Source of the DNA: JADJOY01 sp046331705 [NCBI: bacterium]
Lineage (GTDB): Bacteria > JADJOY01
Reading direction: 5' to 3'
NCBI GenBank assembly: GCA_046331705.1
Contig: JAXLQJ010000005.1
Span: 62,001 to 126,000 of the forward strand
Length of the DNA stretch: 64,000 nucleotides
Positions 35,685 to 45,186 of this stretch are shown here, piece after piece. A model generated the notes under the pieces. It had not been told where the DNA came from. It worked only from the letters and a program-made list of their open reading frames with translations, and searched no databases. Position 1 is the stretch's first letter. Each line of letters opens with the position of its first letter. The position numbers and the translations under genes are program-made.

Positions 35685-38105
35685 TCAGTTCCGGAGCGGC
35701 TTGCCCTTCATGAGCATGTGCTGGATCCGCTCCTGCGACTTCACCTCGCCCACCAGGCTCAGGAACGCCTCGCGCTCGAGGTCGAGGAGGTACTGCTCGC
35801 TGACCTTGGTGCCGGCCGCCACCGGGCCGCCGGTGATCACGTACGCCACCTTGCTGGCGATCTTCACGTCGTGATCGCTGACCATGCCGCCGCGCTTCAT
35901 GCCCTGCACCGCGGCGACCAGCGCCGCGCACACCGGCTCGCCGCCCACGACCACGTCCGCGCGCGGCTGCAGCGGGCGATAGCCCATCTTCGCCATGTGC
36001 AGCACTTCGTCCTTGGCGTCCTGGATCAGGTGGTCACGGTTGAGCGTGATGCCGTCGCTCACCCGCAGGAAACCGAGGTTGCGAGCCTCGACGGCGCTGG
36101 TGGAAACCTTCGCCATCGCGATGGCCTCGAACGCGCGCGCGACGAACGGCGCCGGATCGACGGCCACCATGCCGCCCTGCGGCAGGCCCTGGGTGGCGCG
36201 CACCGCCATCTCCTTGCAGCCGCCGGCGCCAGGGATGAGGCCGACGCCCACCTCCACCAACCCGCAGTAGAGCTCGCCGTGGGCGCGCACCGCCGGGCCG
36301 TGAAGCACGATCTCGCAGCCGCCGCCGAGCGCGAGCCCCGCGGGCGCCACCACCACCGGCTTCGGTGAGGTCTTGAGCCGCATGTTGGCCTGCTGGAACT
36401 CGGCCGAGAGCTTCTCGATGTCGGCCCACATCTGCTGCTGAGCCGCCATGTAGATGAGCATCAGGTTGGCGCCGGCGCTGAAAGCCTGGGGATCGTGGTT
36501 GGCGATCACGAGGCCTTCGCCGTTCTTCGCGACCTCGTCGAGCGCGGCGCCCAGCAGCGAGATGAGGTCCGCGTCCACCGCGTTCATCTTCGAGTGGAAC
36601 TCGAGGCACGCAACACCGTCGCCGATGTCGACCAGCGAGGCGCTGGAGTTCTCCTGGATCGTCTTCTTGCGGTCCTTGAGGGACGGCAGGAGGATGACCT
36701 TGGGATGCACGGTCTCGGCGACGTAGTCCTTCTTCGCCGGGTCGTAGACGTGCCGCACGCCGTCCTTGCGGACGTAGAAGGTTTCCTTGCCCGAGGCGAG
36801 CATCTCGACGACCCACGCCGGGACCTTCACCTTCTCGGCCTTCATCTTGTCGACCGAGGCGGCAACGCCGATGGCGTCCCACGATTCGAACGGGCCGAGA
36901 TCCCAGTTGAAGCCCCAACGCATCGCGCGATCGAGCTCCGAGAGCGAATCCGCGATCTCGGGCACGCGATTCGCGGAGTAGACCAGCGTGTCGCGCATCA
37001 GCGGCCACGCGAACGCGCCGGCGCGATCCTCGGCGTAGACGGTGCTTTTCAGGCGATCCGCGGGATCGTCGAGGTTCTTCGCGACGCCCAGCGAGTCGAT
37101 CTTGATCTTCTCGGAGGGCTTGTACTCGCCGCTCGCGGGATCGAGCGTCAGGTTCTGGCGCTCGCCCGTGGGGCTCTTGCCCTTCTTGTAGAAGCCGCCG
37201 CCCGTCTTGTCGCCCAGGCGCTTGGCCGCGACCATCTGCCGGACGAACTCCGGCACCTTGAAGGTGTCGCGCATCTCGTCGTTGGGGACGCTCGCGAACA
37301 CGTTGTCACAGACGTGGACGAGGGTGTCGACGCCGGCCAGGTCGCCGGTGCGGAACGACGCCGAGCGTGGGTGCGCCATGGGCGGCCCGGTGATCGCGTC
37401 GACCTCGTCGATCGTGTACTTGAGCTCCTCCATCAGGTGCATGGTGCGGAGCATCCCGAAGACGCCGATGCGGTTGGCGACGAAGTTGGGCGTGTCCTTG
37501 CAGCGCACGATGCCCTTGCCGAGCACGCGCTCGCCGAACTCGCTCATGAACGCGAGCACCTCCGGCAGCGTGTCCGGTCCCGGGATGATCTCGAGCAGCT
37601 TCATGTAGCGAACGGGGTTGAAGAAGTGCGTGCCCAGGAAGTTCTGGCGGAACTCGCTTGGGCAGTGGGCGCTCATGGCGCCGATGGGGATGCCCGAGGT
37701 GTTCGAGCTCACGATCGAGCCGGGCTTGCGATGCTCGGCGATCCGCGACATCACCTGCTTCTTGATCTCGAGGTTCTCGACCACCACCTCGACGATCCAG
37801 TCGCACTCGCCGACGCGCGCGAAGTCGTCGTCGAAGTTGCCGATCTCGATGAGCGAGGTGAGCGCCGTGTCGAAGAACGGCGCCGGCTTGGCCTTGGTGG
37901 CGTTCTCGAGCGCCACGCGCGCGAAACGGTTCCGCACGGCCTTCGATTGCAGCGTGAGCCCGGCCTTCTCCTCGGCCGGATCCAGCGCTTTCGGGACGAT
38001 GTCGAGCAGGATCGACGGGATACCGGCGTTGGCCAGGTGTGCCGCGATGGCGCTGCCCATGACACCCGAGCCCAACACGGCGACCTTGCGGATCTCTCGC
38101 TTCAT
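35685..38105 (-). CDS. 3-hydroxyacyl-CoA dehydrogenase / enoyl-CoA hydratase (FadN-like)
   Basis: 806 aa, with the dehydrogenase half first and the hydratase half last, as in FadN and unlike E. coli FadB. The NAD-binding motif VLGSGVMGSAIA is at 10-21, SSNTSGIPI near 125-133, LGTHFFNPVRYMKLLEI carries the catalytic His, and GDLAGVDTL with GGGFY follows. The crotonase domain (about 495-690) has FSAGANLMLIY, then PAGLALGGGCEI and VGVGLIPGAGG, including the two oxyanion-hole regions and acidic residues. Together with the thiolase it covers three beta-oxidation steps. GAGGAG six bases before ATG 38105 supports the start. Confidence 0.93.
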   Translation of the reverse strand: MKREIRKVAVLGSGVMGSAIAAHLANAGIPSILLDIVPKALDPAEEKAGLTLQSKAVRNRFARVALENATKAKPAPFFDTALTSLIEIGNFDDDFARVGECDWIVEVVVENLEIKKQVMSRIAEHRKPGSIVSSNTSGIPIGAMSAHCPSEFRQNFLGTHFFNPVRYMKLLEIIPGPDTLPEVLAFMSEFGERVLGKGIVRCKDTPNFVANRIGVFGMLRTMHLMEELKYTIDEVDAITGPPMAHPRSASFRTGDLAGVDTLVHVCDNVFASVPNDEMRDTFKVPEFVRQMVAAKRLGDKTGGGFYKKGKSPTGERQNLTLDPASGEYKPSEKIKIDSLGVAKNLDDPADRLKSTVYAEDRAGAFAWPLMRDTLVYSANRVPEIADSLSELDRAMRWGFNWDLGPFESWDAIGVAASVDKMKAEKVKVPAWVVEMLASGKETFYVRKDGVRHVYDPAKKDYVAETVHPKVILLPSLKDRKKTIQENSSASLVDIGDGVACLEFHSKMNAVDADLISLLGAALDEVAKNGEGLVIANHDPQAFSAGANLMLIYMAAQQQMWADIEKLSAEFQQANMRLKTSPKPVVVAPAGLALGGGCEIVLHGPAVRAHGELYCGLVEVGVGLIPGAGGCKEMAVRATQGLPQGGMVAVDPAPFVARAFEAIAMAKVSTSAVEARNLGFLRVSDGITLNRDHLIQDAKDEVLHMAKMGYRPLQPRADVVVGGEPVCAALVAAVQGMKRGGMVSDHDVKIASKVAYVITGGPVAAGTKVSEQYLLDLEREAFLSLVGEVKSQERIQHMLMKGKPLRN

Positions 38106-38193
38106 GATGGCTCCTCTCTCGCACGGGCCGCGACGGTGGCCGTGCGCGTGCACGGCGGACCCGGAACGATCGAGATGGGGTTACGGAAGGCGG

Positions 38194-38220
38194 GCCATCC
38201 CCGTGGGGACGAGGGATGGC
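38194..38220 (-). repeat. Inverted repeat in the fadN-like leader
   Basis: GCCATCCC (38194-38201) and GGGATGGC (38213-38220) are perfect 8-bp arms around an 11-base loop. The element falls a few bases downstream of the predicted transcription start and about 90 bases ahead of the ATG. It could be a repressor operator or a leader hairpin. Confidence 0.4.
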
Positions 38221-38230
38221 GGTCGGTCAG

Positions 38231-38260
38231 AAGATATTGAGCCGCGCCGCAGTGCGTCAA
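38231..38260 (-). promoter_or_regulatory. Sigma-70-like promoter for the fadN-like/thiolase operon
   Basis: On the minus strand TTGACG (38255-38260) and TATCTT (38231-38236) are separated by 18 bases. They match the -35 and -10 consensus at five and four of six positions. The site is 125-155 bases upstream of ATG 38105 and directly follows the end of the CblC-like gene. Matches are by eye; no start site is known. Confidence 0.5.
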
Positions 38261-38293
38261 CGAACCTGCGTCGAACCTATGTCGAACGTGGGT
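38261..38293. repeat. Three tandem 11-bp repeats beside the promoter
   Basis: CGAACCTGCGT, CGAACCTATGT and CGAACGTGGGT lie head to tail at 38261, 38272 and 38283, immediately upstream of the -35 box of the fadN-like promoter. The last copy and a half overlaps the 3' end of the CblC-like gene. An 11-bp period is one helical turn, so a regulator could bind along one face; it may also be chance. Confidence 0.35.
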
Positions 38294-38984
38294 GGGCGGC
38301 GACCGCGCCGCGCAGCAAGCCCCGGTCCTTGGTGTAGTGATAGCGGATCTCGAGGTCGTCGTAGCGCTCGTCGGCGGCCAGCGGACAGGCCTCACGCACC
38401 GCCAGCCACGGCGAGACGTCGCACCCCCGCTGGCCTCGGGTGGCCGCGAACGCTCGTTCGAAGGCGCTGACACAGGGGCGATGGCAGCCGTCGCACGGAT
38501 GCGCGCCGGATCCCGCGGGAGTGTCGGCCGGATCCCACGGCAGATCGAACGCCACCGCCGCGCGGAGCCCGATCCAGAGGCCGAAGCGCGGGTGGATCGC
38601 GAGGCGACACGGGGCTTGCGATGCCAGGCCGGCGACGTACGCCGCGCGCTGGATCGCGACGAGCCGCGTCAGGCGCGCGTGCGCCCAGCGCACCTGATGC
38701 CGAACGCCGAGCGTCGTGAGCGCGCGGCGAATCGCTCCTTCGGCGTATCGATCGAGCGGATGGAGGGAGCGCAGCTCGCGGGGATCGCGCGCCAGCGACT
38801 CGAGGAAGGGCGACCAGATCCGCCGCGAGTTGCCGATCACCACGCCCAGGGTGCCGGCGCGCCCGAACTCGGGAAGCTGGTAGCGCGGCGCAACCTGCTC
38901 GTTGTAGCGCTGCACCGAGAACGCGGCCACCAGATCGAGACCTGCGCTCGCGAGACCCTCCATCACGCGCGGCACGATGGACAT
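38277..38984 (-). CDS. CblC/MMACHC-like cobalamin-processing protein
   Basis: 235 aa. The N-terminal 180 residues align by eye with the animal vitamin B12 chaperone MMACHC: FSVQRYNEQVAPRYQLP (animal FQVAWYNELLPPAFHLP), GNSRRIWSPFLESL, HPLDRYAEGAI, IQRAAYVAGLA and above all IHPRFGLWIGLRAAVAFD (animal IHPRFGGWFAIRG). MMACHC removes the upper ligand of cobalamins using glutathione or flavin. The C-terminal part here adds CDGCHRPC and later Cys residues (RGC, EACP), absent from the animal protein and reminiscent of the cysteine-rich tails of QueG-like corrinoid proteins. ATG 38984 has no strong Shine-Dalgarno; ATG 38963 is an alternative. No methylmalonyl-CoA mutase gene is nearby. Confidence 0.62.
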   Translation of the reverse strand: MSIVPRVMEGLASAGLDLVAAFSVQRYNEQVAPRYQLPEFGRAGTLGVVIGNSRRIWSPFLESLARDPRELRSLHPLDRYAEGAIRRALTTLGVRHQVRWAHARLTRLVAIQRAAYVAGLASQAPCRLAIHPRFGLWIGLRAAVAFDLPWDPADTPAGSGAHPCDGCHRPCVSAFERAFAATRGQRGCDVSPWLAVREACPLAADERYDDLEIRYHYTKDRGLLRGAVAAHPRST

Positions 38985-39352
38985 GGCCGCGGGAATCTAT
39001 CCGCTCCCAGTGACGCCACCCTACCCCGCGTCCAGCGCGGCCGATCGCCGCGACGGAGGACGCCGCTCGCCGCCGTAGCGCGAGCCGGACTTGATCCAGC
39101 GCCTCGCATCACCGAGCCTAGCCCGCGTGCGCGGGGAACCGGTGACGTCCCGCCGATGCCGTGGGGCCACGGTTCCCTGGAGCGGTTCGTGCCGCGGCGC
39201 CTCGCGTCACCGGCGCCGAGGCGCACACCCGAGATTCGCCGCCGCCGCGCGCGCCCGGAGGTTGCCGCGCCTTCACCCGCCCCCCTCGAACCCCAGTGCG
39301 CGGGTCGCGTGTCGGCCACGTGACCCGCGCGCGAGCCCCTCGGAGCGATCGC
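38985..39352. other. 368-base divergent intergenic region
   Basis: Lies between the CblC-like gene (minus) and the GH13 gene (plus) and must hold both promoters. It is very GC-rich. I see no ORF with a plausible start, no tRNA-like cloverleaf, no convincing -35/-10 pair and no long repeat. Confidence 0.4.
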
Positions 39353-40831
39353 ATGCGTTCCCAGCCGAAGATCTACGAGCTTCATGCCCCCGCATGGCTG
39401 CACCGACAGGCGCGCCGAATCGGCAGGCCGCTGACACTCGCCACCGTTCCCGACGAGGTGTGGAGCGAGCTCGCCGATCTCGGCTTCGGGCTGGTCTGGG
39501 TGATGGGCGTGTGGAAGCGCAGCCCCGCGTCGCGGGCGCTCGCGCTGACGTCACCCGCGCGCCAGCAGTGGCAGCAGATCGTTCCAGATCTCGGCGACGA
39601 CGACATCCTCGGCTCGCCGTATGCGATCCACGACTATTCGATCGCGCCGGGGCTGGGCGACGAGGGCGAGATCGCCAAGCTGCGCGCCCAGCTCAATCGC
39701 CTGGGCTTGCGGTTGGTGCTGGATTTCGTCCCCAATCACCTGGGGTGTGACCATCCGTGGGTGACGACCCACCCGTGGCGGTTGCTGCGCGGGAGCGATC
39801 GAGAGGTCGTGGAGCATCCCGATTGGTTCTTCGGCGGGCCAGGCGGAGCGCACTTCGCCCACGGCCGCGATCCGAACTTTCCGCCATGGCGAGACACCGT
39901 CCAGGTCGACTACACGAACGCCGACGCGCGCGCGGCGCTGGCGGGAGAGCTGGCGCGAATCGCGGAGCTCGCAGACGGCATCCGCATCGATCTGGCGATG
40001 CTCGGCCTCAATCGCGTGGTCGCCAGGACCTGGGGTGAGCTCTTGCCGGTCGGCGGACCCGCCCAGGCCGAGCTCTGGTCCGAGCTCGTCGCCCGAGCCC
40101 GGAAGCGCTGTCCGAGCACCCTGCTCATCGCGGAGGCGTATTGGGGGCTCGAGCCGGATCTGTTGGAGCTCGGTTTCGACTTCGCTTACGACAAGACGAT
40201 CTACGACCTGCTGCTCGCCGACCGTCTCGGCGCGCTGCGAGCGCACCTCGGCTCGGCGCGCTCGTGGTTGGCGCGCGGAGTTCATTTCGTGGAGAACCAC
40301 GACGAGGAGCGGGCGCAGGTTGCGTTCGGCAGGGAGCGGGCGCGCGCGGCGACGGTGGTGATGCTCACGTTGCCCGGAATGCCGATGATCCACGATGGCC
40401 AGCTGGAGGGCGCCGCGCTACGCGCCCCCATCCACCTCGCGCGAGCGGCCGCCGCGGACGAGCTGCCCGACGAGGGCCGGTTCCAGCGCGAGATGCTCGA
40501 GCTCACGCGCGCGGCGGCGTTCACGCGCGGCACCTGGTCGCTGCTGCATGCGGTCGAGGAGCCCCCGCGCGCCTCGAGCGAGTCCCCGATCCTCGCCTGG
40601 CGGTGGCGCGCCGACGAGGAGGTGGTCGCCGTCGCCGTCAACTGGTCCGCCGAGCCCGTCGCGGCGACGATCGAGCTCAGGCAAGACGACCTGCACGCGC
40701 CCGGCGAGCGCAACGTCATCGACCTCGCGACCCATGCACCCCGCGGCGCCATCGCCGAGATGGCCACCCTGCGCGTCGAGCTCGGCCCCTGGGAACACTG
40801 TATTCTGGCGCTTCCCACGTCCGGCGCGTGA
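39353..40831 (+). CDS. GH13-family alpha-glucan-active enzyme (alpha-amylase-like)
   Basis: 492 aa with the (beta/alpha)8 catalytic domain and a short beta C-terminal domain. Conserved GH13 regions: DFVPNH (124-129), GIRIDLAML with the nucleophile Asp213, LLIAEAYWG with acid/base Glu261, and FVENHDEE with His316-Asp317. Two short replacements (DYSIAPGLGDEGE near 94 and the HPDWFF segment) fit the trehalose-related or maltosyltransferase-like branch without deciding between them. No signal peptide, so the protein is probably cytoplasmic and acts on glycogen or trehalose. GGAG eight bases before ATG 39353 supports the start; upstream open frame is not coding. Confidence 0.83.
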   Translation: MRSQPKIYELHAPAWLHRQARRIGRPLTLATVPDEVWSELADLGFGLVWVMGVWKRSPASRALALTSPARQQWQQIVPDLGDDDILGSPYAIHDYSIAPGLGDEGEIAKLRAQLNRLGLRLVLDFVPNHLGCDHPWVTTHPWRLLRGSDREVVEHPDWFFGGPGGAHFAHGRDPNFPPWRDTVQVDYTNADARAALAGELARIAELADGIRIDLAMLGLNRVVARTWGELLPVGGPAQAELWSELVARARKRCPSTLLIAEAYWGLEPDLLELGFDFAYDKTIYDLLLADRLGALRAHLGSARSWLARGVHFVENHDEERAQVAFGRERARAATVVMLTLPGMPMIHDGQLEGAALRAPIHLARAAAADELPDEGRFQREMLELTRAAAFTRGTWSLLHAVEEPPRASSESPILAWRWRADEEVVAVAVNWSAEPVAATIELRQDDLHAPGERNVIDLATHAPRGAIAEMATLRVELGPWEHCILALPTSGA

Positions 40832-40890
40832 GGCGCCGCGCGCGCTCGCCGCACGACGCATCGGCCCTCGCGGTCGAGGAGAACGATCCC

Positions 40891-41505
40891 GTGATCACGC
40901 TCTACGACTACCTCTCGTCCGGAAACGGATACAAGGTCCGCTTGCTGCTGCACCAGCTCGGCATCCCGTTCACGCTGGTGCAGAAGGACATCGTCAAGGG
41001 GGAGACCCGGACTCCCGAGTTCCTCGCCATCAATCCCAACGGCCGTATCCCCGCCATCGATCTCGGCGACGGTCGCCGCCTCGCCGAGTCGAACGCGATC
41101 CTCTGGTACTTCGCCGACGGGACCGAGTTCCTTCCCTCGGACTCCTTCGAGCGCGCGCAGGTGCTGCAATGGATGTTCTTCGAGCAGTACAGCCACGAGC
41201 CGTACGTGGCGGTGGCGCGCGCTTGGCTCCACATCTTCGGGCTGGACGACAAGCGGCGGGCGCAGCTCCCCGAGAAGCTCGAGAAAGGTTACGCGGCGCT
41301 CGACGTCATGGAGCGCCATCTCGAGGGCAGGAGCTATTTCGTGGGGGAGCGCTACTCGATCGCGGACGTCGCGCTCTACGCGTACACGCACGTCGCCCAC
41401 GAGGGCAGCTTCGACCTCGCGCGCTACCCGCGCGTCCGCGGCTGGCTAGCGCGCGTCGCCGCCGTGCCGCGGCACGTCCCGATCACGAAAGCGGACTTCG
41501 GCTGA
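40891..41505 (+). CDS. Glutathione S-transferase family protein
   Basis: 204 aa, GTG 40891 with GAGGAG nine bases upstream. The N-terminal thioredoxin-like domain begins VITLYDYLSSGNGYKVRLLL, where Ser10/Ser11 may provide the active-site hydroxyl. NPNGRIPAIDLGDGRRLAESNAI carries the cis-Pro and the glutathione-binding E-S pair. The all-helical C-terminal domain includes YFVGERYSIADVALYAYTHVAHE, the usual N-capping motif (S-x-A-D). Substrate unknown; detoxification or reduction is likely. It lies 59 bases after the GH13 gene in the same direction and converges on the cytochrome oxidase operon. Confidence 0.88.
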   Translation: MITLYDYLSSGNGYKVRLLLHQLGIPFTLVQKDIVKGETRTPEFLAINPNGRIPAIDLGDGRRLAESNAILWYFADGTEFLPSDSFERAQVLQWMFFEQYSHEPYVAVARAWLHIFGLDDKRRAQLPEKLEKGYAALDVMERHLEGRSYFVGERYSIADVALYAYTHVAHEGSFDLARYPRVRGWLARVAAVPRHVPITKADFG

Positions 41506-41545
41506 CGGCGGCTCGATCAGCCGGCCGCCCTCACCAGAGCGGCCC

Positions 41546-41857
41546 TCACCACAGAGGCCAGGTGCGCCCCACGTAATCGGTGAAGATGAAGCCGAAGAGC
41601 ACCAGCAGAAACGCGATCGCCATCGGCACCAACGCCTTGACCAACGGCATCTCGTACTTCACGTGCATGAAGAAGAGCACCACGAGGGTCGCCTTGACGA
41701 TCGCGATGAGCATGGCGATCGGCAGACCGAGCGAACCGAAATCGTGGTAGGCGGCCCCGACGGTGATGGCGGTTCCGAGCAGCAACGCGCCGAAGATCGC
41801 AAAATAGGTACTGAGCGATCCGACGTGACCGCCAGCGTGTTCGTCGTCGTGCGACAT
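41546..41857 (-). CDS. ctaF: Cytochrome c oxidase subunit IV (CtaF-like)
   Basis: 103 aa with three predicted membrane helices: STYFAIFGALLLGTAITVGAAYH, LPIAMLIAIVKATLVVLFFMHV and PMAIAFLLVLFGFIFTDYVG. The second helix motif VKATLVVLFFMHVKYE is typical of prokaryotic COX4. Small stabilising subunit of the caa3 oxidase. GAGG about nine bases ahead of ATG 41857. It is the last gene of the act-cta operon. Confidence 0.88.
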   Translation of the reverse strand: MSHDDEHAGGHVGSLSTYFAIFGALLLGTAITVGAAYHDFGSLGLPIAMLIAIVKATLVVLFFMHVKYEMPLVKALVPMAIAFLLVLFGFIFTDYVGRTWPLW

Positions 41858-41886
41858 GGCATGCGCCTCGGGCACGGCCCTGCTCG

Positions 41887-42552
41887 TCAGTGCCGGTGGA
41901 CGAGATAGAGCAAGGGGAAGAGGAAGATCCACACGATGTCCACGAAGTGCCAGTAGAGGCCCACGTTCTCGACGGGCGTGTTGTATTCCGCGTCGTAGGC
42001 ACCCTTCATCGCGTTCTTGAGCAGCCAGAAGAGCAGCCCGATCCCGATCACCATGTGGAACGCGTGCATCCCGGTCATCGCGAAGTAGATCGCGAAGAAG
42101 ATGCGTGCGTGCGGCGCCTCGGGGCCGTGGAACTGGAAGTGCGGGCCGGGGATCAGGTGCTCGACCCACTTGTGGTGGTACTCGAAGCCCTTGATCACGA
42201 GGAACATCGAGCCGAGCACGATCGTGCCCAGCAACGCCAGCACTTGCCCACGCCGATTGCTGGTCTGAGCACCGTGGACCGCCATCGCCATGGTCAACGA
42301 GCTCATGATCAGCACGGCCGTGTTGATCCCGCCGAGCAGGACGTTGAGCTCACGGCTCGCCTCCGCCCAAGCCTCCGGGAAGCGGAACCGATACACGGCG
42401 TAGGTCACGAACAACCCACCGAAGAACAGCACTTCCTGCACCAGGAAGAACCACATGCCGAGCGTCGCAGCCTCTCGCTGCTGACGCGCGTTCGCGAACT
42501 GGTGGGCGACTGGATGCCCGCCCGGCGCGTGAGTCGTCATCGCGTCAGCCAA
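41887..42552 (-). CDS. ctaE: Cytochrome c oxidase subunit III
   Basis: 221 aa, five-helix bacterial form. [60 protein letters not shown] and [18 protein letters not shown] are standard subunit III segments, including the conserved Glu of the second and His of later helices. I use the TTG start at 42552 because GGAGG lies six bases upstream; ATG 42540 would be 18 bases from that site. The TTG start overlaps the ctaD stop by eight bases. It stabilises the oxidase core and is required for durable activity. Confidence 0.92.
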   Translation of the reverse strand: MADAMTTHAPGGHPVAHQFANARQQREAATLGMWFFLVQEVLFFGGLFVTYAVYRFRFPEAWAEASRELNVLLGGINTAVLIMSSLTMAMAVHGAQTSNRRGQVLALLGTIVLGSMFLVIKGFEYHHKWVEHLIPGPHFQFHGPEAPHARIFFAIYFAMTGMHAFHMVIGIGLLFWLLKNAMKGAYDAEYNTPVENVGLYWHFVDIVWIFLFPLLYLVHRH

Positions 42553-44185
42553 CGGACACCTCCGGCTCGGGCGCGCTCGTGTAATCGTACGCTTCCCACG
42601 TGACGGTCGGGGTGACCGCGAAGTTCTCCGTCGGCGGCGGCGACGGGGTGCGCCACTCGAGCCCAGTCGCCCCGTACGGATTCTCCGGCGCGTCCTTGCC
42701 GTAGCGCATCGACCAGATCAGGTAGATCAGCGGCAGCAGGTAGCCGAGGCCGAGGATCGACGCGCCCGCCGTCGAGAGCACGTTGAGCACCTGGAACTCC
42801 GGCGGATAGGACCAATACCGCCGCGGCATGCCCATGTAGCCGAGGATGAACTGCGGGAAGAACGTGAGGTTGAAGCCCACGAACACCAGCGAGGCCGAGA
42901 TCTTGCCCCAGAATTCCGGGTAGAGCTTGCCGCTGATCTTCGGCCACCAGAAATGGAGGCCGCCCATGTACGCCATGATCGTGCCGCCCACCATGACGTA
43001 GTGGAAGTGCGCGACGACGAAGTAGGTGTCGTGGACGTGCACGTCGAGGCCCATGGTCCCGAGGAACACGCCGGTGAGCCCACCGATCACGAACAGCCCG
43101 ATGAATCCGAGCGCGTAGAGCATCGGCGTCTCGAACGAGACGGATCCCTTGTAGAGCGTCGCCGTCCAATTGAAGACCTTCACGGCCGAGGGCACCGCCA
43201 CGAGCATCGTCAGCGCCGAGAACACGAGCCCGGCGTAAACCGACTGGCCGGCCACGAACATGTGGTGACCCCAGACCAAGAAGCCGATCAAGGCGATCGC
43301 GAGGCTGGAGAAAGCGACGAACTCGTACCCGAACACGCGCTTCCGGGAGAACGTCGAGATGAGCTCGCTGATCACGCCCATCGCGGGGAGAATCATGATG
43401 TAGACGGCCGGGTGCGAGTAGAACCAGAAGAGGTGCTGGAAGAGCACCGGGTCACCGCCCAGCGAGGCGTCGAAGATCCCGAGGTGGAAGATGCGCTCCA
43501 GCGCGAGCAGCACCACGGTGATCGCCACCACCGGCGTGCCGAGCATGATGACCAGCGACGTCGCGTAATGAGCCCAGATGAAAAGCGGCAAACGGAACCA
43601 CGTCAGGCCGGGCGCTCGCATCCGGTGAATGGTCACCAGGAAGTTGAGGCCGGTCAGAATCGACGAGAATCCGATGACGAACACGCCCAAGCCAACCGGG
43701 ATGACGTTGGACGTCGACCACTGGGTGCTGTACGGAACGTAGAACGTCCACCCCGTGTCGATGCCGCCAGTCGCGATGCCATAGAGCGTGAGCGCGATGC
43801 CGATGTTGTAGACGTACCAGCTCGCGAGGTTGATCCGCGGAAACGCGAGGTCCTTGGCACCGATCATCAGCGGCACCAGGAAGTTCCCCAGCACCGCGGG
43901 AATGGCGGGAATGAGGAAGAAGAACACCATCATCACGCCGTGCATCGTGAAGACCTTGTTGTAGGTCTCCGCTTCCATCAGATCGCCGGCGGGCGTGAGA
44001 AGCTCGAGCCGCACCAGCCCGGCAAAGACCGCCCCCAAGAGGAAAGCTGCCGTCACCGAGCACAGATAGAGAACCGCGATGCGCTTGTGATCGATCGTCA
44101 GCAGCCACGACCGAATGCCGTAGCTGACGTTGATGTAGTCCTGCGGTTCGTCGTGCAGGTCCGTTTCCGATGCCACGGTGCTCAT
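42545..44185 (-). CDS. ctaD: Cytochrome c oxidase subunit I, A2-type
   Basis: Catalytic O2-reducing, proton-pumping subunit with heme a, heme a3 and CuB. 546 aa, 12 or more helices. Ligands: His82 (MHG), CuB ligands His258, His307 and His308, cross-linked Tyr262, and heme ligands His393 and His395 in VVAHFHY. The proton-channel glutamate of the A1 motif GHPEV is absent; here it reads WFYSHPAVY, the YSHP signature of the A2 subfamily. It overlaps ctaC (ATGA) and ctaE. Electrons arrive from the CuA/heme c subunit. Confidence 0.97.
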   Translation of the reverse strand: MSTVASETDLHDEPQDYINVSYGIRSWLLTIDHKRIAVLYLCSVTAAFLLGAVFAGLVRLELLTPAGDLMEAETYNKVFTMHGVMMVFFFLIPAIPAVLGNFLVPLMIGAKDLAFPRINLASWYVYNIGIALTLYGIATGGIDTGWTFYVPYSTQWSTSNVIPVGLGVFVIGFSSILTGLNFLVTIHRMRAPGLTWFRLPLFIWAHYATSLVIMLGTPVVAITVVLLALERIFHLGIFDASLGGDPVLFQHLFWFYSHPAVYIMILPAMGVISELISTFSRKRVFGYEFVAFSSLAIALIGFLVWGHHMFVAGQSVYAGLVFSALTMLVAVPSAVKVFNWTATLYKGSVSFETPMLYALGFIGLFVIGGLTGVFLGTMGLDVHVHDTYFVVAHFHYVMVGGTIMAYMGGLHFWWPKISGKLYPEFWGKISASLVFVGFNLTFFPQFILGYMGMPRRYWSYPPEFQVLNVLSTAGASILGLGYLLPLIYLIWSMRYGKDAPENPYGATGLEWRTPSPPPTENFAVTPTVTWEAYDYTSAPEPEVSVG

Positions 44186-45186
44186 GGCGCAGCTCCTGCC
44201 GCCGTCGCCGGGGCGTCGACGCCAGCCTCCGGCGCCTTCAGCGACTTCACGTACTCGATCAGTGCCAAGAGCTGTTCCTCGTCCACTTGGCCCTTGAAGG
44301 TGGGCATGACCGGATTGAAACCATCGACGACGTCCGCGAGCGGCTCGAGGATCGAGCGGCGGACGTACGCCTCGTCGGCGATGACCGTGTCACCGCTCTT
44401 CAACTTCACCGGGTGCCCGAACACGCCCTGCAGATTCGGACCGAGCGCCGGCGGCTCGCCGGGGCCAGGCTTCCGGTGGCAGCTCACGCACGCGAACTTC
44501 GTGAACAGCGCTGCACCCGCGGCAACCGGTGAGACCTGTGCCTGGCCGGGCGCGGCACCACCGCCCGAGAGCCAGCGCTGGAAGTCCTCCGGCTGCATCA
44601 CCTCGATCCAACCGCCCATCTTCGAGTGCTCGGTTCCGCAATATTCCGCGCAGAACAGGTGATAGCGTCCCGGCTTGATCGCGCGGAACCAGAGCGTCGT
44701 GTAGCGCCCGGGCAGCACGTCCGTCTTCACGCGGAACGCGGGCACGTAGAAGCTGTGGATCACGTCTTCCGAGGTCATGCGGAGCTTCACGGCGCGCCCG
44801 AGCGGGACGTGCAGCTCGTTGATCTCGCGCTTGCCGTTCGAATGCTGCAGCTTCCACATCCAGCGCTTGCCCACGACGTCCACGTTCATGCTGTCGTTCG
44901 GCGGGCGATAGATGTGGAAGAAGACCACGGCGCCCCAGCCGAACAACACCAGCGCGATGATGAACGGCGCCACCGTCCAACCGATCTCGAGCGGCGTGGA
45001 ACCGTGCAACGGCTCCGGCGTGATATTGTCCGGGCGGCGCCGGTACTTGACCGCGAGCACCGGCACGAGCACGAAGATGAGCACGCCGAAGAAGAGCGCG
45101 ATCGCGAGCCAGAAATAGAAGAGCGCGTCGACTCGCAGCGCAACCGACGAGGCTGCTTCGGGAAACAACGGGACGTTAGACCCCAT
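44182..45186 (-). CDS. ctaC: Cytochrome c oxidase subunit II with fused cytochrome c domain (caa3-type)
   Basis: 334 aa. Two membrane helices (25-48 and 72-93), then the CuA domain with His144, Cys179, Cys183, His187 and Met190 in [12 protein letters not shown], followed by a cytochrome c domain with CVSCH (heme attached at Cys233 and Cys236, ligand His237) and a distal Met probably in NPVMPTFKG. The fused heme identifies a caa3 oxidase that can take electrons directly from the ACIII cytochromes encoded upstream in the same operon. It overlaps the SCO gene by 11 bases and ctaD by four. Confidence 0.96.
   Translation of the reverse strand: MGSNVPLFPEAASSVALRVDALFYFWLAIALFFGVLIFVLVPVLAVKYRRRPDNITPEPLHGSTPLEIGWTVAPFIIALVLFGWGAVVFFHIYRPPNDSMNVDVVGKRWMWKLQHSNGKREINELHVPLGRAVKLRMTSEDVIHSFYVPAFRVKTDVLPGRYTTLWFRAIKPGRYHLFCAEYCGTEHSKMGGWIEVMQPEDFQRWLSGGGAAPGQAQVSPVAAGAALFTKFACVSCHRKPGPGEPPALGPNLQGVFGHPVKLKSGDTVIADEAYVRRSILEPLADVVDGFNPVMPTFKGQVDEEQLLALIEYVKSLKAPEAGVDAPATAAGAAP

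Noticed and set aside
33064-35931. 955-aa minus-strand frame fusing wza with upstream sequence
   Set aside because: The upstream part is a shadow of the thiolase gene and crosses a terminator; wza starts at 34227.
41506-41545. Possible terminator hairpin between the GST and ctaF genes
   Set aside because: GGCGGCT and AGCCGGCCGCC pair only with a bulge and there is no T-run; too weak to list.
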